The notes below the pieces were generated by a model. It did not search any database. It was not told the origin of the DNA and worked only from the letters and a program-made list of their open reading frames with translations. A DNA stretch of 64,000 nt, taken from positions 6,659,505 through 6,723,504 of the forward strand of contig CM030936.1 in NCBI GenBank assembly GCA_018136815.1, written 5' to 3'. This DNA is from Isochrysis galbana (taxonomy: Eukaryota; Haptophyta; Isochrysidales; Isochrysidaceae). The stretch's first letter is position 1. Each line of letters opens with the position of its first letter. Below, piece by piece: positions 33,603 to 45,300 of this stretch. The translations under genes were made by a program, and so were the position numbers.

Positions 33603-33842
33603 TCCTGACCGCCCCGACCCGCCCCTCGCAGGAATCGCCCGCGTTCGTACTCGACAACGACCTCTACCTCCTCGACGCTGGGGCCGTCGACGCGTGGCTG
33701 GCGAGCGCCAATGTCCAGGCAGCCCTCGCGGCACTCCTCTGCTCGACAGCGCCTCACCCGGCGCTGATCGACGAGGCTCGGCCTGGGGGTGGCCTGAGGG
33801 CGGGACATGCGGCGGCGCTCCACGCCGCTGCGCTCGAAAAGG
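33603..33842 (+). pseudogene. Coding-like fragment cut by LINE insertion
   Basis: An open frame from just after a TAG to the LINE junction, about 80 residues with good protein character (SPAFVLDNDLYLLDAGAV, DAWLASANVQAALAALL). There is no start codon and the far side is cut off by the LINE. It may be transposase of the host DNA transposon or a captured gene piece. Not recognised. Confidence 0.35.
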
Positions 33843-33845
33843 CTG

Positions 33846-35752
33846 AAAAAAAACTACGTGTGCGGCGTGAGGCAGTGTGCTAGTGTACCTCCCTACTACC
33901 CGACCTTAACCCCTAACAACCCCCTTCCCCTTTCCCAGTTCCCTCATTTTCGGAGAAGCTGGTTCCGGGGAGGCCGCGCGCGCTGCTTCGGCCAGGAGTT
34001 GGAGAGAAGGGGGCGGGAGACTGTGGTTCGTCCTCTGTGTCGGTGTTGGCTCTGGTTGTCCTCACTTAAATCTCTTAGGCTCCTCTTTAATAAGCGCTGT
34101 GATTCCGACTAAGAGGTTAAGCTACTTTAGGTGATGTGTCGTAGGTCCAGACCTCTTGCCGCTTGTAGGAGGTCCTCCGATGTTCCTATGTTGAAATCCT
34201 TGTCCACCGTGTACAGTGGGCTTACCATCTTCTTAATATGTTTGTTGCTCGGGGCGTGTAACCCCATATTCTCTCGTTGTTTTTTAAGTCTCTGAAAGAA
34301 ACCGACTTTCGCCGTTACTAGCAGGTGGTATCTCGTAAGTGTCGCTCTTAAAATCGACTTAACGGACCTGCCGTCCGAGTTGCCATACTGGATGTTGTAG
34401 AAGTCGGTTAGGATGTACCTCCACGCCAGGATACCTAAGTATCCTGAGGAGGGGTGCGGTCTATCCACCTGATAACAGAAAAGACGTTGGGCTGTTTCGG
34501 ATCCCGGCCTAAGGCTAATCCCCAGAAGTCCTTCTATGAATTCAAAGACGGGCTCCGTCGCGATACATGAGGCCAGGTGAGTGGAACTCTCAGGGGCTAT
34601 GCCGCAAAAGCGGCATGTTGGATCGTCAGCAAAACGGTTCGCCGTAGCTATCCTTCTATGTAGGACATGTTTGAAATGCAAATAAGAGTCTCTAGGCGTT
34701 AAAAAGTTGTATTTATACAATTGCGATACTTGTTTCCACTTTCCCGAGAGGACCGGTAGCCTTTTTTCCCATCTTAGCGTGGATTTTTGTGCTTTTGTTT
34801 TCCTCAATGCGAGGAACGCTTTAGTCAAGACCCTGACACTTACATCCTCTAGCGTTGTATGCGTGCCTTTTAGCGTGTATTCTTGGGGTATCGGATACGC
34901 CGTTTCCGCCGGGCCGTCGTACGCTCGTCCCCACTTCAGCGGAGTGTATAGCTCGTCGGGCAATAGTTGCGGGCTGATCCGCTCGTGGATGTGGGGCTCT
35001 CCCATAACGTTGAGCTGGACTTTGTGGTAGTCGCCCCTTCGGCGCAGATAAAAGTTATGGTCTTTGTCGACTAGAATGTCGCCTAAATCGTGTGCGTCCG
35101 GATCTTCTTGGGGGACTAGCTCTTGCTCCTCCGGAGCCGGGGGCGGGGGCTTCGCTTGTTTTCTGAGAAGGTCTATATAGTCGAATGTGGTATTCACTAG
35201 TCTTGATCTAGTCCATTCAGATATCTTTTCCCACGACTTAAGAAAGGGGGCCGTTCCGGGGATCGCCGCCATCTGGGCTTTCCTAGCGTCAGCTACCGCG
35301 TCGATTTCCGCTTGCGCGTACTTTTGTCGTCTGCGAAGGTCGACCGCCTTAGCGAGGAGGATCGACGACACTTTTCTTTTGGACTCCGTCCAAGTAGATA
35401 ACTTGTCCCCGGCGTCCTCTCCCGGAGGGACCGGGTATAGTCTCCTCCAGAGGAGGCTGATCATCTCTCGCGTCTCCGGGTCGTCCAATACCTCCAAAGG
35501 TATCTTGGCTTCTATCTCCGTTGCCCGTCGTGGGGGGGCAAGAGCAAAAGTCGCTACCACCGGGTGGTGGTCCGACGCCGCTAGGCCCGTGAACAGCCTT
35601 AGATCTATGTATGCCTTGTGCCATCTCCATGTGGAGTAGTATTCCGCGGCGTATACTCGGTCTATCCTCGTGTGGGTCTGATGCCCGCACCTCGTGTATT
35701 GGTCCTTAAGACCCGGATTAACTAGTAGCTGGATATCCGTGAGCCGCCTGTT
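33846..35752 (-). mobile_element. 5'-truncated RT-less LINE (MERAP family)
   Basis: On the minus strand homology to 47072-49929 begins within the endonuclease (LTDIQLLVNPGLKDQY), runs through the ORF to the stop at 34127 and the 3' UTR, and ends CACGTAGTTTTTTTT at 33846. 5' truncation is usual for target-primed reverse transcription. No target duplication was found. Confidence 0.85.
34127..35752 (-). CDS. LINE ORF: endonuclease C-terminal part plus zinc-finger domain, no RT
   Basis: An uninterrupted frame of about 540 codons without an initiator, since the 5' end is lost. It starts in the APE endonuclease (TRIDRVYAAEYYSTWRW, ASDHHPVVATFA), then a helical linker, an acidic PEEQELVPQEDPDAHD segment, a conserved LNVMGEPHIHER block, and a C-terminal C-x2-C...H...C finger (CRFCGIAPESSTHLASC). 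Reverse transcriptase motifs that should lie between linker and finger are absent. The intact frame suggests the RT-less form was mobilised as such. Confidence 0.8.
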   Translation of the reverse strand, partial: NRRLTDIQLLVNPGLKDQYTRCGHQTHTRIDRVYAAEYYSTWRWHKAYIDLRLFTGLAASDHHPVVATFALAPPRRATEIEAKIPLEVLDDPETREMISLLWRRLYPVPPGEDAGDKLSTWTESKRKVSSILLAKAVDLRRRQKYAQAEIDAVADARKAQMAAIPGTAPFLKSWEKISEWTRSRLVNTTFDYIDLLRKQAKPPPPAPEEQELVPQEDPDAHDLGDILVDKDHNFYLRRRGDYHKVQLNVMGEPHIHERISPQLLPDELYTPLKWGRAYDGPAETAYPIPQEYTLKGTHTTLEDVSVRVLTKAFLALRKTKAQKSTLRWEKRLPVLSGKWKQVSQLYKYNFLTPRDSYLHFKHVLHRRIATANRFADDPTCRFCGIAPESSTHLASCIATEPVFEFIEGLLGISLRPGSETAQRLFCYQVDRPHPSSGYLGILAWRYILTDFYNIQYGNSDGRSVKSILRATLTRYHLLVTAKVGFFQRLKKQRENMGLHAPSNKHIKKMVSPLYTVDKDFNIGTSEDLLQAARGLDLRHIT

Positions 35753-35944
35753 TTGCCGTTTTTGGGTTACGCTTCGTTGTGGGGGCTCCCGGGGGGGGTC
35801 TGGGGCCCAAAGGGCACCGAATATGTGTTAGATAGGTGTTTTCCGGGGTTTCTACCGCTTTACTTTGGTGTATTTCCTCAATCCTGACTTTTTCATTTTT
35901 ACACCCTTAGAAGTTAAAATAGTGTTTGACCGCCCTAATACTAG

Positions 35945-37261
35945 TATGGGGTTGGAGGCGCGAAGAGCGTACGCATAGCAACTTTTTCCCCACGTCCCAC
36001 GGTACCCCACCCCACTTTTCGGAACACGCCTAACATCTGCGGCTAATCTTCATCTTCTTCGTCTTTTTCTCATTGTCCTCGTCCTCGATCCTGTTGTCAA
36101 TGTCGTTCTGCGGGCGGTCTCGACCTCCTCCACCGACTCTGCTGGCTCATCGACCTCCGCAACTGGCGCGACGGGAAGAAGAAGAAGGCCTGGAGCGTCC
36201 GACCCACAGGTCTCGTTCTTCTCTCCTCGTCAAAAAATGAACCTCTGGGGCGCCCGCCGACGCGCCGACGCTGGCATGCACGTCGCCATCGATAGGCATG
36301 CCGAAGTGGCCACTTGAAGTGGCGCCCGCCGCCATCCCCCTCTTTAACCCGATGCCTGGTTGCTCGCCTAGGCCTAGGCTCCGCTTGCCATGCTTGTGTA
36401 TGCCATCATTGTGGCGCTGATAGCGCCGCGCTCGTCGCCATGGCCAGTTGGATGATCGTCAAGTGTTACCTTACCGTGGTTGTGGCGGGACTGGTGCCCA
36501 AGGCTGTTATCGCTGCGCCCACCACCATGGCCGTCGCCTTGCCTGCTGTGGCTATGCTCTGGCCAAAGGCAGTCCCTCAAGTCACCAACCGCTACCTCGC
36601 TGGCCATCATCGATGCTGTACCCGGGGCTGTGGTGAAGCCTATCGCCACACCTCAGCCCACTGCTGTGAGCTGTGACTGAGCCCACCGTGGAGAATCCGG
36701 CACCTTTGTGTCCAAAGTGGCCCACTCGGCCCGCTGGCATCTCTACAGCTCAGCAACGCAAGGGGGGCAAGGGGGGCATCTCTACTAGTAGTAGACTACC
36801 TACCTACTGGCCAATCGGCCAGTAGGTAGGTAGTCTACTACTAGTAGCAGATTTGCGAGCATCTACTAAAGGTCGCTTTTTAATGGCTTATCTTCCACTC
36901 GCAGCTCCTATTTGAAGCTGGGTTGCCTCTCTAGTCAGAAAATGAATTCTATTCCTGTTCGAGCCGGCGAAACACAACGAAAACGGTGTGCAAGTGCCAC
37001 GGGGTCTTCTTCGATGATCTTCGGCATACTCACTATAGTCTCCGCCCTCGCAACTGGAACTGGCAATGCAACAATCACCAAGTTCCCTGGTCATCGAGAC
37101 AGCCATGAGCAGCTTACTCGATTTGGTCTTCTCGTCAAGGGCGAAGTGGGAGTCCGCCTGGCGGTCAGCACCCTAGTCCTAGTCTGATGGAGTGTCAACC
37201 TCGGATCCTACAGCCGGCAATTGCCTCAGCCACCACACTCCTCAAGGCATGCGGAGAAATC
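35945..37261. other. No gene assigned; palindrome at 36782-36847
   Basis: Short frames (36314-36676 on plus, 36912-37187 on plus) have no recognised motif. The palindrome is listed separately. Confidence 0.35.
36782..36847. repeat. Perfect 31-bp inverted repeat, 4-nt spacer
   Basis: The left arm 36782-36812 starts CTACTAGTAGTAGACTACC and ends CTACTGGCC; the right arm 36817-36847 is its exact reverse complement; the spacer is AATC. It would form a 31-bp hairpin or cruciform. No target duplication or transposon end is apparent, and it lies outside any gene model. Confidence 0.97.
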
Positions 37262-38649
37262 CTACTTGTCGTGCTGTCGCATACGTTTCGTCTGCAAACG
37301 GGCAGGAAGTAAATTGTGGGTGAAATGTGATCAGTCATCCGCATGAATAAACCATCCATTGCACGCTCCCAAGGATGGGAGACGCGATTGGCCGAATCGA
37401 TGCTTATTATGGCCGTACGCGCTACGTACATTGGAGTCCTGGACGGTATCATTGAGGAAGTCGCACTGATGCGAGCTGGATATGGCTTTCAGGATATCTT
37501 CGTACTCCACCGTATGCCTACAAAGACAGTGAACATCACACATTGATGGCAAGCCATCACGCCTTGTTCATGCCTCGTGCTAGGATTCGAGCTGGGCCGC
37601 GACAGATGCATTTTGCTGGCATTGAGCCGCGATTGACTTATGGATCCGCTTGGTGGCGCACCGGCCCACCTGTCTTGAGCTGCGGCACATCTCCAAGCCT
37701 GGCGCGTAAGCGACTTTAGGAAACATTCGCCCAGAAAAGCAACGGCTGGGGCTGCGTCGGGACCAATCATCTGAAAGAAAGACAGCAAACGAAACGGTGT
37801 GAACTCATCGAAATACCAGGACAGCAAATGAGCACGTCAGGGTCTGATTACCCCGAGACTGGCTTCTGGGTGCCACCATGCATTTTTCAAGCATGCGTCT
37901 TGAGAGATGTCAAGGTTGCCCTTTGCATTTGACGCTAGGACGCGGTGCCATAGCACGGCAGCACACGCCGACCACGTTGGGAAAAAGAGGAACTATGGTG
38001 TAGTCGAGATTCCTCACCCGTGGATTGGAGCGTGTTGCGATTTTCATCAGTCGCTCAACATGAGCGAGTGGCAGCCTTGTGCGAACGGTGCGATCTGCGT
38101 GTGATTCCGCCTACGAGCAAAGAGAGTCATGGAGGAGGCGGGCCCTCAGATTTCGTCGAGCGCAAGAAGCTCACCGAACACATCAATCAATATCAGAACA
38201 CATCTGGCAACGAGAAGCACATGTTCGAATCCGCAGCTATTCAATGTAAGCGATGAACGAGGGCGCTCCGTATTGTGAAGCGTCTGGCATGCACGCCCGG
38301 TGGGCAATAGAGTCTAGCCGGCGGTCGGGGGCGCAAGGCAGAGCTGCCCTGTGAAGCCGACCACAGGCTACGACCGCACCTCTACCTCGCTTTCGTCGGT
38401 GAAGTCGAGCTGCTTCTCGTCCAAGGGCTTCTTCTCTCCTTCCAAGGGCTGCTTCTCTTCTTCCAAGGGCTCATTCTCTTCTTCCAAGGGCTCCTTCTCT
38501 TCTTTGAGCAGTGCCTCGATGGCTTTTGGGTGGGCATCTGCCTCCGGCTGGAGCACGTCGTCGGTGGGTGGCGGCGCGGTGGATATAAGGGTGAGCTCCT
38601 CCACCTCGTCTGCGTCCACCATGTTCGCTCGATCTACGCTGCCCTCCAT
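37262..38649 (-). CDS. Histone-fold protein of the CHRAC1/POLE4/NF-YC group (five exons)
   Basis: Exons 38649-38386, 38110-38018, 37770-37670, 37517-37430 and 37291-37262 join in phases 0, 0, 2, 0 to give 191 residues. Each junction has GT-AG ends, and the acceptor of exon 3 follows CTGTCTTTCTTTCAG. Residues 1-88 are acidic with four copies of an EEKEPLEE-type octapeptide. The fold follows: RLPLAHVERLMKIA (helix 1), MIGPDAAPAVAFLGECFLKS (helix 2) and HTVEYEDILKAISS...CDFLNDTV (helix 3 and C-terminal helix). These H2A-like subunits pair with NF-YB-like partners in chromatin remodelling, DNA polymerase epsilon or CCAAT binding; which one is not decidable here. A (GA)n tract lies just upstream. 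Confidence 0.88.
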
Positions 38650-38699
38650 GTTGAGCGGGGGCAGGGGTGGCTTGGTGAGGGAGGAGAGAGGAGCGAGAG

Positions 38700-39780
<1,081 letters not shown>

Positions 39781-40237
39781 GATTTGGCCCCGAGACCTCC
39801 TCTTCTCCCATCCTCCGGATTCGAATCGCCACGAGAGAGACCTCTCCGGTCAAGTCTCTCACCAGACGGAGCCACCCTGAGGTTCGGCGTCTTCTGTCGA
39901 GGCGGTCTGCACGCGCTCAAACAACTCGAAATACTTCTGCTGGAGGCAGGGTGGAGAAGAGGACCTCTCCAGTCAAGTCTCACCCGAAGAGTCGGAGGTT
40001 CGGCTTATTCGGCAAGCCGAAGTTTGGCTGTCGGGGGGGGGGGGGGGGGGGGCGGAGAGGGTCTCCAGCGGTCACACTCCCGATTTCACCGAAGTTTCAA
40101 ACGTCGGGGTGAAACCTCGGTGAACAAATGGTTTGTTGTTGAACTCCGTTGCTGTTGGACCGCCCTGCTTCGAGTTCAACTTTGTGTGTAGAATTGATCT
40201 CACAACTAGCCACCAAGTTGGTCAGGGAAGCCAAGGC

Positions 40238-40414
40238 TGTTTGGCCCAGCCTATATTGGGCCCAGTGACTGTGAGAAGAGCGGTGTAGATCAGAGTAACC
40301 ATTGGAGGCTAGCTAGCGAAACGAGTCGGTGACGAGTGACGATACCACGTTGCCACACCGTACTCCGGAGCCGGAGGAGTAGAACCACTCCTACAAAACA
40401 ACTCAGGCTAGACA
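40238..40414 (-). repeat. 3' LTR of the copia element
   Basis: 177 bp, the same sequence as 45749-45925. A polypurine tract abuts it at 40415-40424 (TGTGGGGGAG on the coding strand). Confidence 0.97.
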
Positions 40415-40450
40415 CTCCCCCACAGCGATATTCGATATCGCTGCACAAAC

Positions 40451-42304
40451 TCAAACTTTTTCATTGAGAAGGGAAGAACGGTGACGGAGGAAGGTGTTCT
40501 TGTCAAGGCATTTAGTAAAAATGTCGGCGGTCATCATCGAAGTAGATATCCAGTGTGGGACAGAGATGTGATGGAGAAATTGTTCTCGAGCATATAGCAG
40601 CCAGCGAACATAGTGGCGAGTACGAGCCGTTACTCCGGGGTTCTTGATCGAGTCACGAGTCGCTGAGTTGTCAGTGAAGATGCGGATTGGAAGTTGCTGG
40701 GGGTTGTCAAGAAATTCAAACAGATGGAGAGTAAATTGAAGGTTCCGAGCGGCTAGCGCATATACAGCGGTTTCAGCTTCAGCAGATGATTGGGCGACTA
40801 GCTTGAGTTTCTTGGATTGGTATGAAATCGATGCTCCCCCATACTTGATGGTGTAGCCGGCAAAGGGTTTGGCTAAAGAGCCCCAAGATGAGTCAGCATA
40901 TACTTCCAGAGTCCCTTTTGATCCTTCGTAGGTGAGTCCAAGGTTTTTGGTATGATGAAGATAGCTGACAACACTGAGGGCGGCGTCATAATTTTGGGGA
41001 GACGGGTCCTGCATAAACTGGCAAAGGAAAGAGACATGAAACGAGATGTCTGGGCGAGTGATGGTTACCCATAACAGCGAACCCATAAGTTGCAGGTAGG
41101 ACTTAGATCGCATACGAGACCTGTCGACGTCTGAGTTAGCTCCCGATAGCTTGTGAAATTCTTCAATTCGCGACTGACATATGGGAGTGGTGAATGATTT
41201 GCTTGTGCGTTCGCTTAGGAAATTGGTAGCTACCTCTTCAATGTATTTGGTTTGGCATAGAGTTATCTCACGGACCGACCGATGACGGGTGATTTCAAAG
41301 CCAAGGAATCGAGAAGGCTCACCAATGATGCTTACATTAAACCTTTTGGAGTATTGACAGATAAATTCGTCGACTAATCCTCGGCGCCCCTTGGGAAATC
41401 TGACCAGCATGTTGTCAACATACAAGGCTAAGTAGATAGTGGAGCCATCTTCGTTCTGACGCTTGAAGAAATTAGGTTCAACAACAGATTGTTGGAAGCC
41501 AATTTTGGTGAGAGTAGCCGTATTGGTGATCATGTATTGGTAGCCAGCTTGTTTCGTGCCCTCAAGCGGCGCAAGTAACAAGCATGCAGCATAATTCGGG
41601 TCCTCAAATCCGGTTGGTTGGACTATGTAGAGCGGGTTTCCATCCATATCAGCTGACGAGAACGCCTTCACGGTGTCTATTTCCAAAAGATCGTCATCTG
41701 CTTCATTGGTGAGAGCTAAGAAGATCCTAGAACTCTCATGTCGCAGTGTCCCGCAGAAGGTTTCGGTGAAGTCGACCCCTGGCACCTGGCTGTAGCCACA
41801 TGCAACCCATCTGGCCTTGAAGCGCTCAACAGAGCCGTCCGGGTTGTACTTGACCTTGTACACCCACTTACCTTTCATTGGTTTGCGTCCAGCAGGGATC
41901 TCTTCTGCCTTGACCAGTTTCCAGGCCCTGTTGGTCTCATACTTCCCGGTGACATCCTCCTGCATCGCCTCACGCCATTTCTCTGCATAAACTGGGTCGC
42001 TGACGGCCTCCTTGAACGACCGGGGCTCTGGGATGGGTCCAGTAGGAGTTGCTGCCATGAGTGCCTGTGCAATTTCTGGAGACACAGACATGGATGACTC
42101 CCCCACGACCGAAGCGGTCGCAGATGACGAGGTGGCAGCAGCGAGAGGGTCGGTGCCGGCGGGGGTGACGGCCGAGGATGGCAGGAGCGGCGGCGGGGCT
42201 CGTTCGAGTGCGGAGAGTCGGCGTGATGGGGTGGGGAGGGAGGCACCATCGGTGGCGCGACGGACGAGGGGGGGGGCATTGCGGGCGAAGAACGGCGGGA
42301 GACC
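40451..42304 (-). CDS. copia reverse transcriptase and RNase H, with YVDN in place of YVDD
   Basis: Opens after a TGA near 42305 with no ATG of its own and overlaps the end of the gag-integrase frame in the -1 frame. Seen: an RRLSALERAPPP linker, KWVYKVKYNPDGSVERFKAR (RT start), IDTVKAF with the first catalytic Asp, LYVDNML where copia has YVDD, the MGSLLWVTITRPDISF region, ADSSWG, SSAEAE and ADIFTK (RNase H). The second Asp of the YVDD pair is Asn, which in studied RTs severely reduces activity. The frame is otherwise intact to a stop close to the polypurine tract. Confidence 0.88.
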   Translation of the reverse strand, partial: GLPPFFARNAPPLVRRATDGASLPTPSRRLSALERAPPPLLPSSAVTPAGTDPLAAATSSSATASVVGESSMSVSPEIAQALMAATPTGPIPEPRSFKEAVSDPVYAEKWREAMQEDVTGKYETNRAWKLVKAEEIPAGRKPMKGKWVYKVKYNPDGSVERFKARWVACGYSQVPGVDFTETFCGTLRHESSRIFLALTNEADDDLLEIDTVKAFSSADMDGNPLYIVQPTGFEDPNYAACLLLAPLEGTKQAGYQYMITNTATLTKIGFQQSVVEPNFFKRQNEDGSTIYLALYVDNMLVRFPKGRRGLVDEFICQYSKRFNVSIIGEPSRFLGFEITRHRSVREITLCQTKYIEEVATNFLSERTSKSFTTPICQSRIEEFHKLSGANSDVDRSRMRSKSYLQLMGSLLWVTITRPDISFHVSFLCQFMQDPSPQNYDAALSVVSYLHHTKNLGLTYEGSKGTLEVYADSSWGSLAKPFAGYTIKYGGASISYQSKKLKLVAQSSAEAETAVYALAARNLQFTLHLFEFLDNPQQLPIRIFTDNSATRDSIKNPGVTARTRHYVRWLLYAREQFLHHISVPHWISTSMMTADIFTKCLDKNTFLRHRSSLLNEKV

Positions 42305-45300
42305 TCAGCGAAGGACGTGAAAGAAGATTCCTGAAAGCATACGTCAACGGCAGTGGTTATTCTACGAAGCGAGGGTATATATACGAAGAAACCACGACGA
42401 CGAGCGTCCCAGCCGAGATGTACTGCGGGGAAGCGCCGAGGAGCAAGCTTGGGAACAGGGTCTGCAACATGTACGAAGCAATCGCAAAGCATTACGCGAA
42501 AACGAGTCAGCGGAGTGGGAGGGCGTCGGGGGTCTGCTCTGCCCCACGGAACTTCGGGCGGAGAGAATGCATAGGATGGGAGAGAATTCGAGATAGCAAC
42601 CGCCTGTGACATGAGAAAAGGCCACAAGGTGGTGAAGAAAACATCGTGACCCGCATGCGCCAACATGACGCGCATGCTGCGGAGCAATACCCCCCAGCCT
42701 CTCTCCGCGATTCCATTGGTCTGTGGGGAGTCTGCAATAGAAAAGGAACGACGAATGCCGAGCTCCGAGCAGAAAGCGTCGATTGATGACGCAGTGAATT
42801 CGGTGCCATTATCCGTGTGCCATTGATCAACAACGCCCGGTATGGACGTTTTAGTTAGAAGATAGGCGTGGTCCCCGACATACGTCTGAGCTGCAAGGAG
42901 GACATCGGAAGAAGATTTGTGCTTCAGGAAGTAAACAGCCGCGAGCCGTGAGTACATGTCAATGAAGATGATAGCAAAACGAAGTCCAGACGGCGAGGGA
43001 GGGAAAGGCCCGCATGTATCAGATACAACTTTCTCGCCGAAATGTTTGTATTGTTGTGTATTGGGCGGGATTCTTTTGTGCGGCGAGCGGCGTTGGTTTT
43101 CAAAGCATGCTTTACAATCTAACTTCTGGGTTGAAGCGTGGGCATTGGAGACTCCTCTCGAGAGCATGGCAGAACGAATTCGGTGAACGTTGAAATGGCC
43201 GAGCCTAGCATGCCACAAGTATGGAGACGGCGGCTCGTCATTAGTATCTGCGATGGCGGCCAGAGCAGTGTCGAAATTGAGAATGTAGTGATGGCCTGAA
43301 GCAGCCATAGAGGCCAATTCCCCACCGGGTAATTGGAGATGGCACTCTTGGTTTAGAAATGTGGAGATGTTATCGTTCTCATACCCAGCTCGACAGCTGA
43401 AGAGCCTAGCCGCTAGGCCAGGGACAACCCTGACCCCGGTGAGGCGGACGGGGACACACCTATGGACATAGGCACCGTCCGCGAGACGAAGGCGCGTATC
43501 AACAACGATTGTCATGTCGCCAATTTTGGAGATGGGTAGGCGGCGTCCGTCGCCAATAACTATGAAGGTGCCCGGGTTGTCATCAGTGACACGGTCTAGT
43601 TCGGTCTCATCGGCAATACAGTGTTTCGTGGCCCCACAATCAACTATGAAGGATAGCTGCCGGGCGTTGGCTGAGTGTGAGAGCAGCGCGGTGTCGAGGC
43701 CGGCCGTACACGGATATGCATTCTGAAACCAAGCTAACATTCGCCGAAGGAGAGCCCGGATGTTATGTAAACAGCCTCGCAAACAATAACAATAAAGCGA
43801 TGAGGATGAGGGTTCGATTCCGTCTCCGGGCGGGTATGAAACTGATAGATTCGAGGTCTGAACAGCAAAGGCGGTGTCGTCAATAATGTCACTCCATTCA
43901 TCCCCAGCGGCCAAGTGGACGGCGTCGGAAGGCGCGTTGGTAGTATTAGTATTAGAATCATTCGCCTCAGTGGCATCAGATAACACGTAGGCCGAGTTTC
44001 CTCGGCCTCGCCCTTGCTTTGTGTGTTGTGAATTGTTACCTTTGCCCCTTCCTCGACTCGCTTTTGCCCGTGTGGCGGTATGGGACTGCAGGGCGGCTAT
44101 CCAATCGTGGATAGTGACGGAGTGATCAGCCGGAGTTGGACACACGTTCGCCTGATGCCCAGAACCTTGACAGCGATAGCACCTAGCCGCCTTTAGTGCC
44201 TGGCTAGACGTCAGGATGGCCCTTTGTGGCGGAGGTTCCGACTTCGCCACTAGTGCCGTTTCTTTCGAGTATGAGGCATCGGGACGGACACCACCACCTG
44301 TCGCCCGCCTGCCTCCTTCCTTCGGAATTGATATGGCTCCTTGATTGAATTTGATCTTCCATAGAGGTTGTAAATCAGCTTTGAGTTTGAGCGCATCCCT
44401 CTCGTTGTTAGACCAATACTTGCGCTGAGAGGGAGGAGCAGCTATCTCTTCTTGACATTTGTGAGCCAAAGACTCAGATATGTCCGGTGTGATGCAAGAG
44501 AGAACTTTGATGACTAGTTGATCGTTCGATTTTTGTTTATTTGAGGGCCTTTTCGCATTGAGACTATGAAGATGCGCGATAAGGTTGGTAATGGAGTGTT
44601 CATTAATACCGATCATGAGGAGGGAGACTGAGTCCCACTCAACATCATGCTCCATTAATGTGAGGTCGTCGACATCTTGATGACATTGCTGATAGAGGAT
44701 CCTATACGCTTTAGCCCCATCATGAGGAGCCTGGGACGTTAGCATCTCGCGTATGTTAGAGTTAGAGATGTGCTCCATAAGGTAGGAGAACAAGATCCTC
44801 TTCCTTTTAATGTGGTCATTGAGTTGCTGCCTTGCTGCCGTCCTAACCGACCCATCAGCATTGTGAAATTGAAACATTGGCAGTCCACCGAAGATCGCTC
44901 GGTCAGCGCTAGGGTCCTGTTCAATATAGCCCCCAACGTCAAGTCCCAACATACAGGTCGTGAGGTCCGCATCACCAATGTAGTCTCGTGAGAACGCGTT
45001 GCCAAAGTCGCGGCAGAAGAGCTCAAAAGGACGGCCAGGAGTGCCGTCGAATGGTCGACAACGAAACTTGCGGGAGTCATAGTCATCCAAGTTAGACTCT
45101 CCCATCATAAATGCACAATCAACTTGGGAATCAATTTCAATATCGGGTTGTTGTATTTGTTGTTGATGTTGACGCGTCGGGTCCGGCGAGGAGTATGGGG
45201 TTGCATTCGGCGCCGAGTTGTGCTCATGGGGAGGCATCATAGCCTCAGCAGGTCGATGAGGTATGAAAAAATTGAGAGATGGGTTTAGCGAATTCGTCCA

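Larger units (their letters stand above)
33214..35937. mobile_element. DNA transposon of the TAGGGCGGTCAAACA family, interrupted by a LINE
   Basis: Left end TAGGGCGGTCAAACACTGATT and right end, reverse-complemented, TAGGGCGGTCAAACACTATTT are far more like each other than like the other copies. Flanks are ATAATAG (33207-33213) and ATACTAG (35938-35944), a 7-bp duplication with one mismatch. Inside lie a coding-like fragment (33603-33842) and the minus-strand LINE. Without the LINE it would be about 0.8 kb. Confidence 0.65.
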
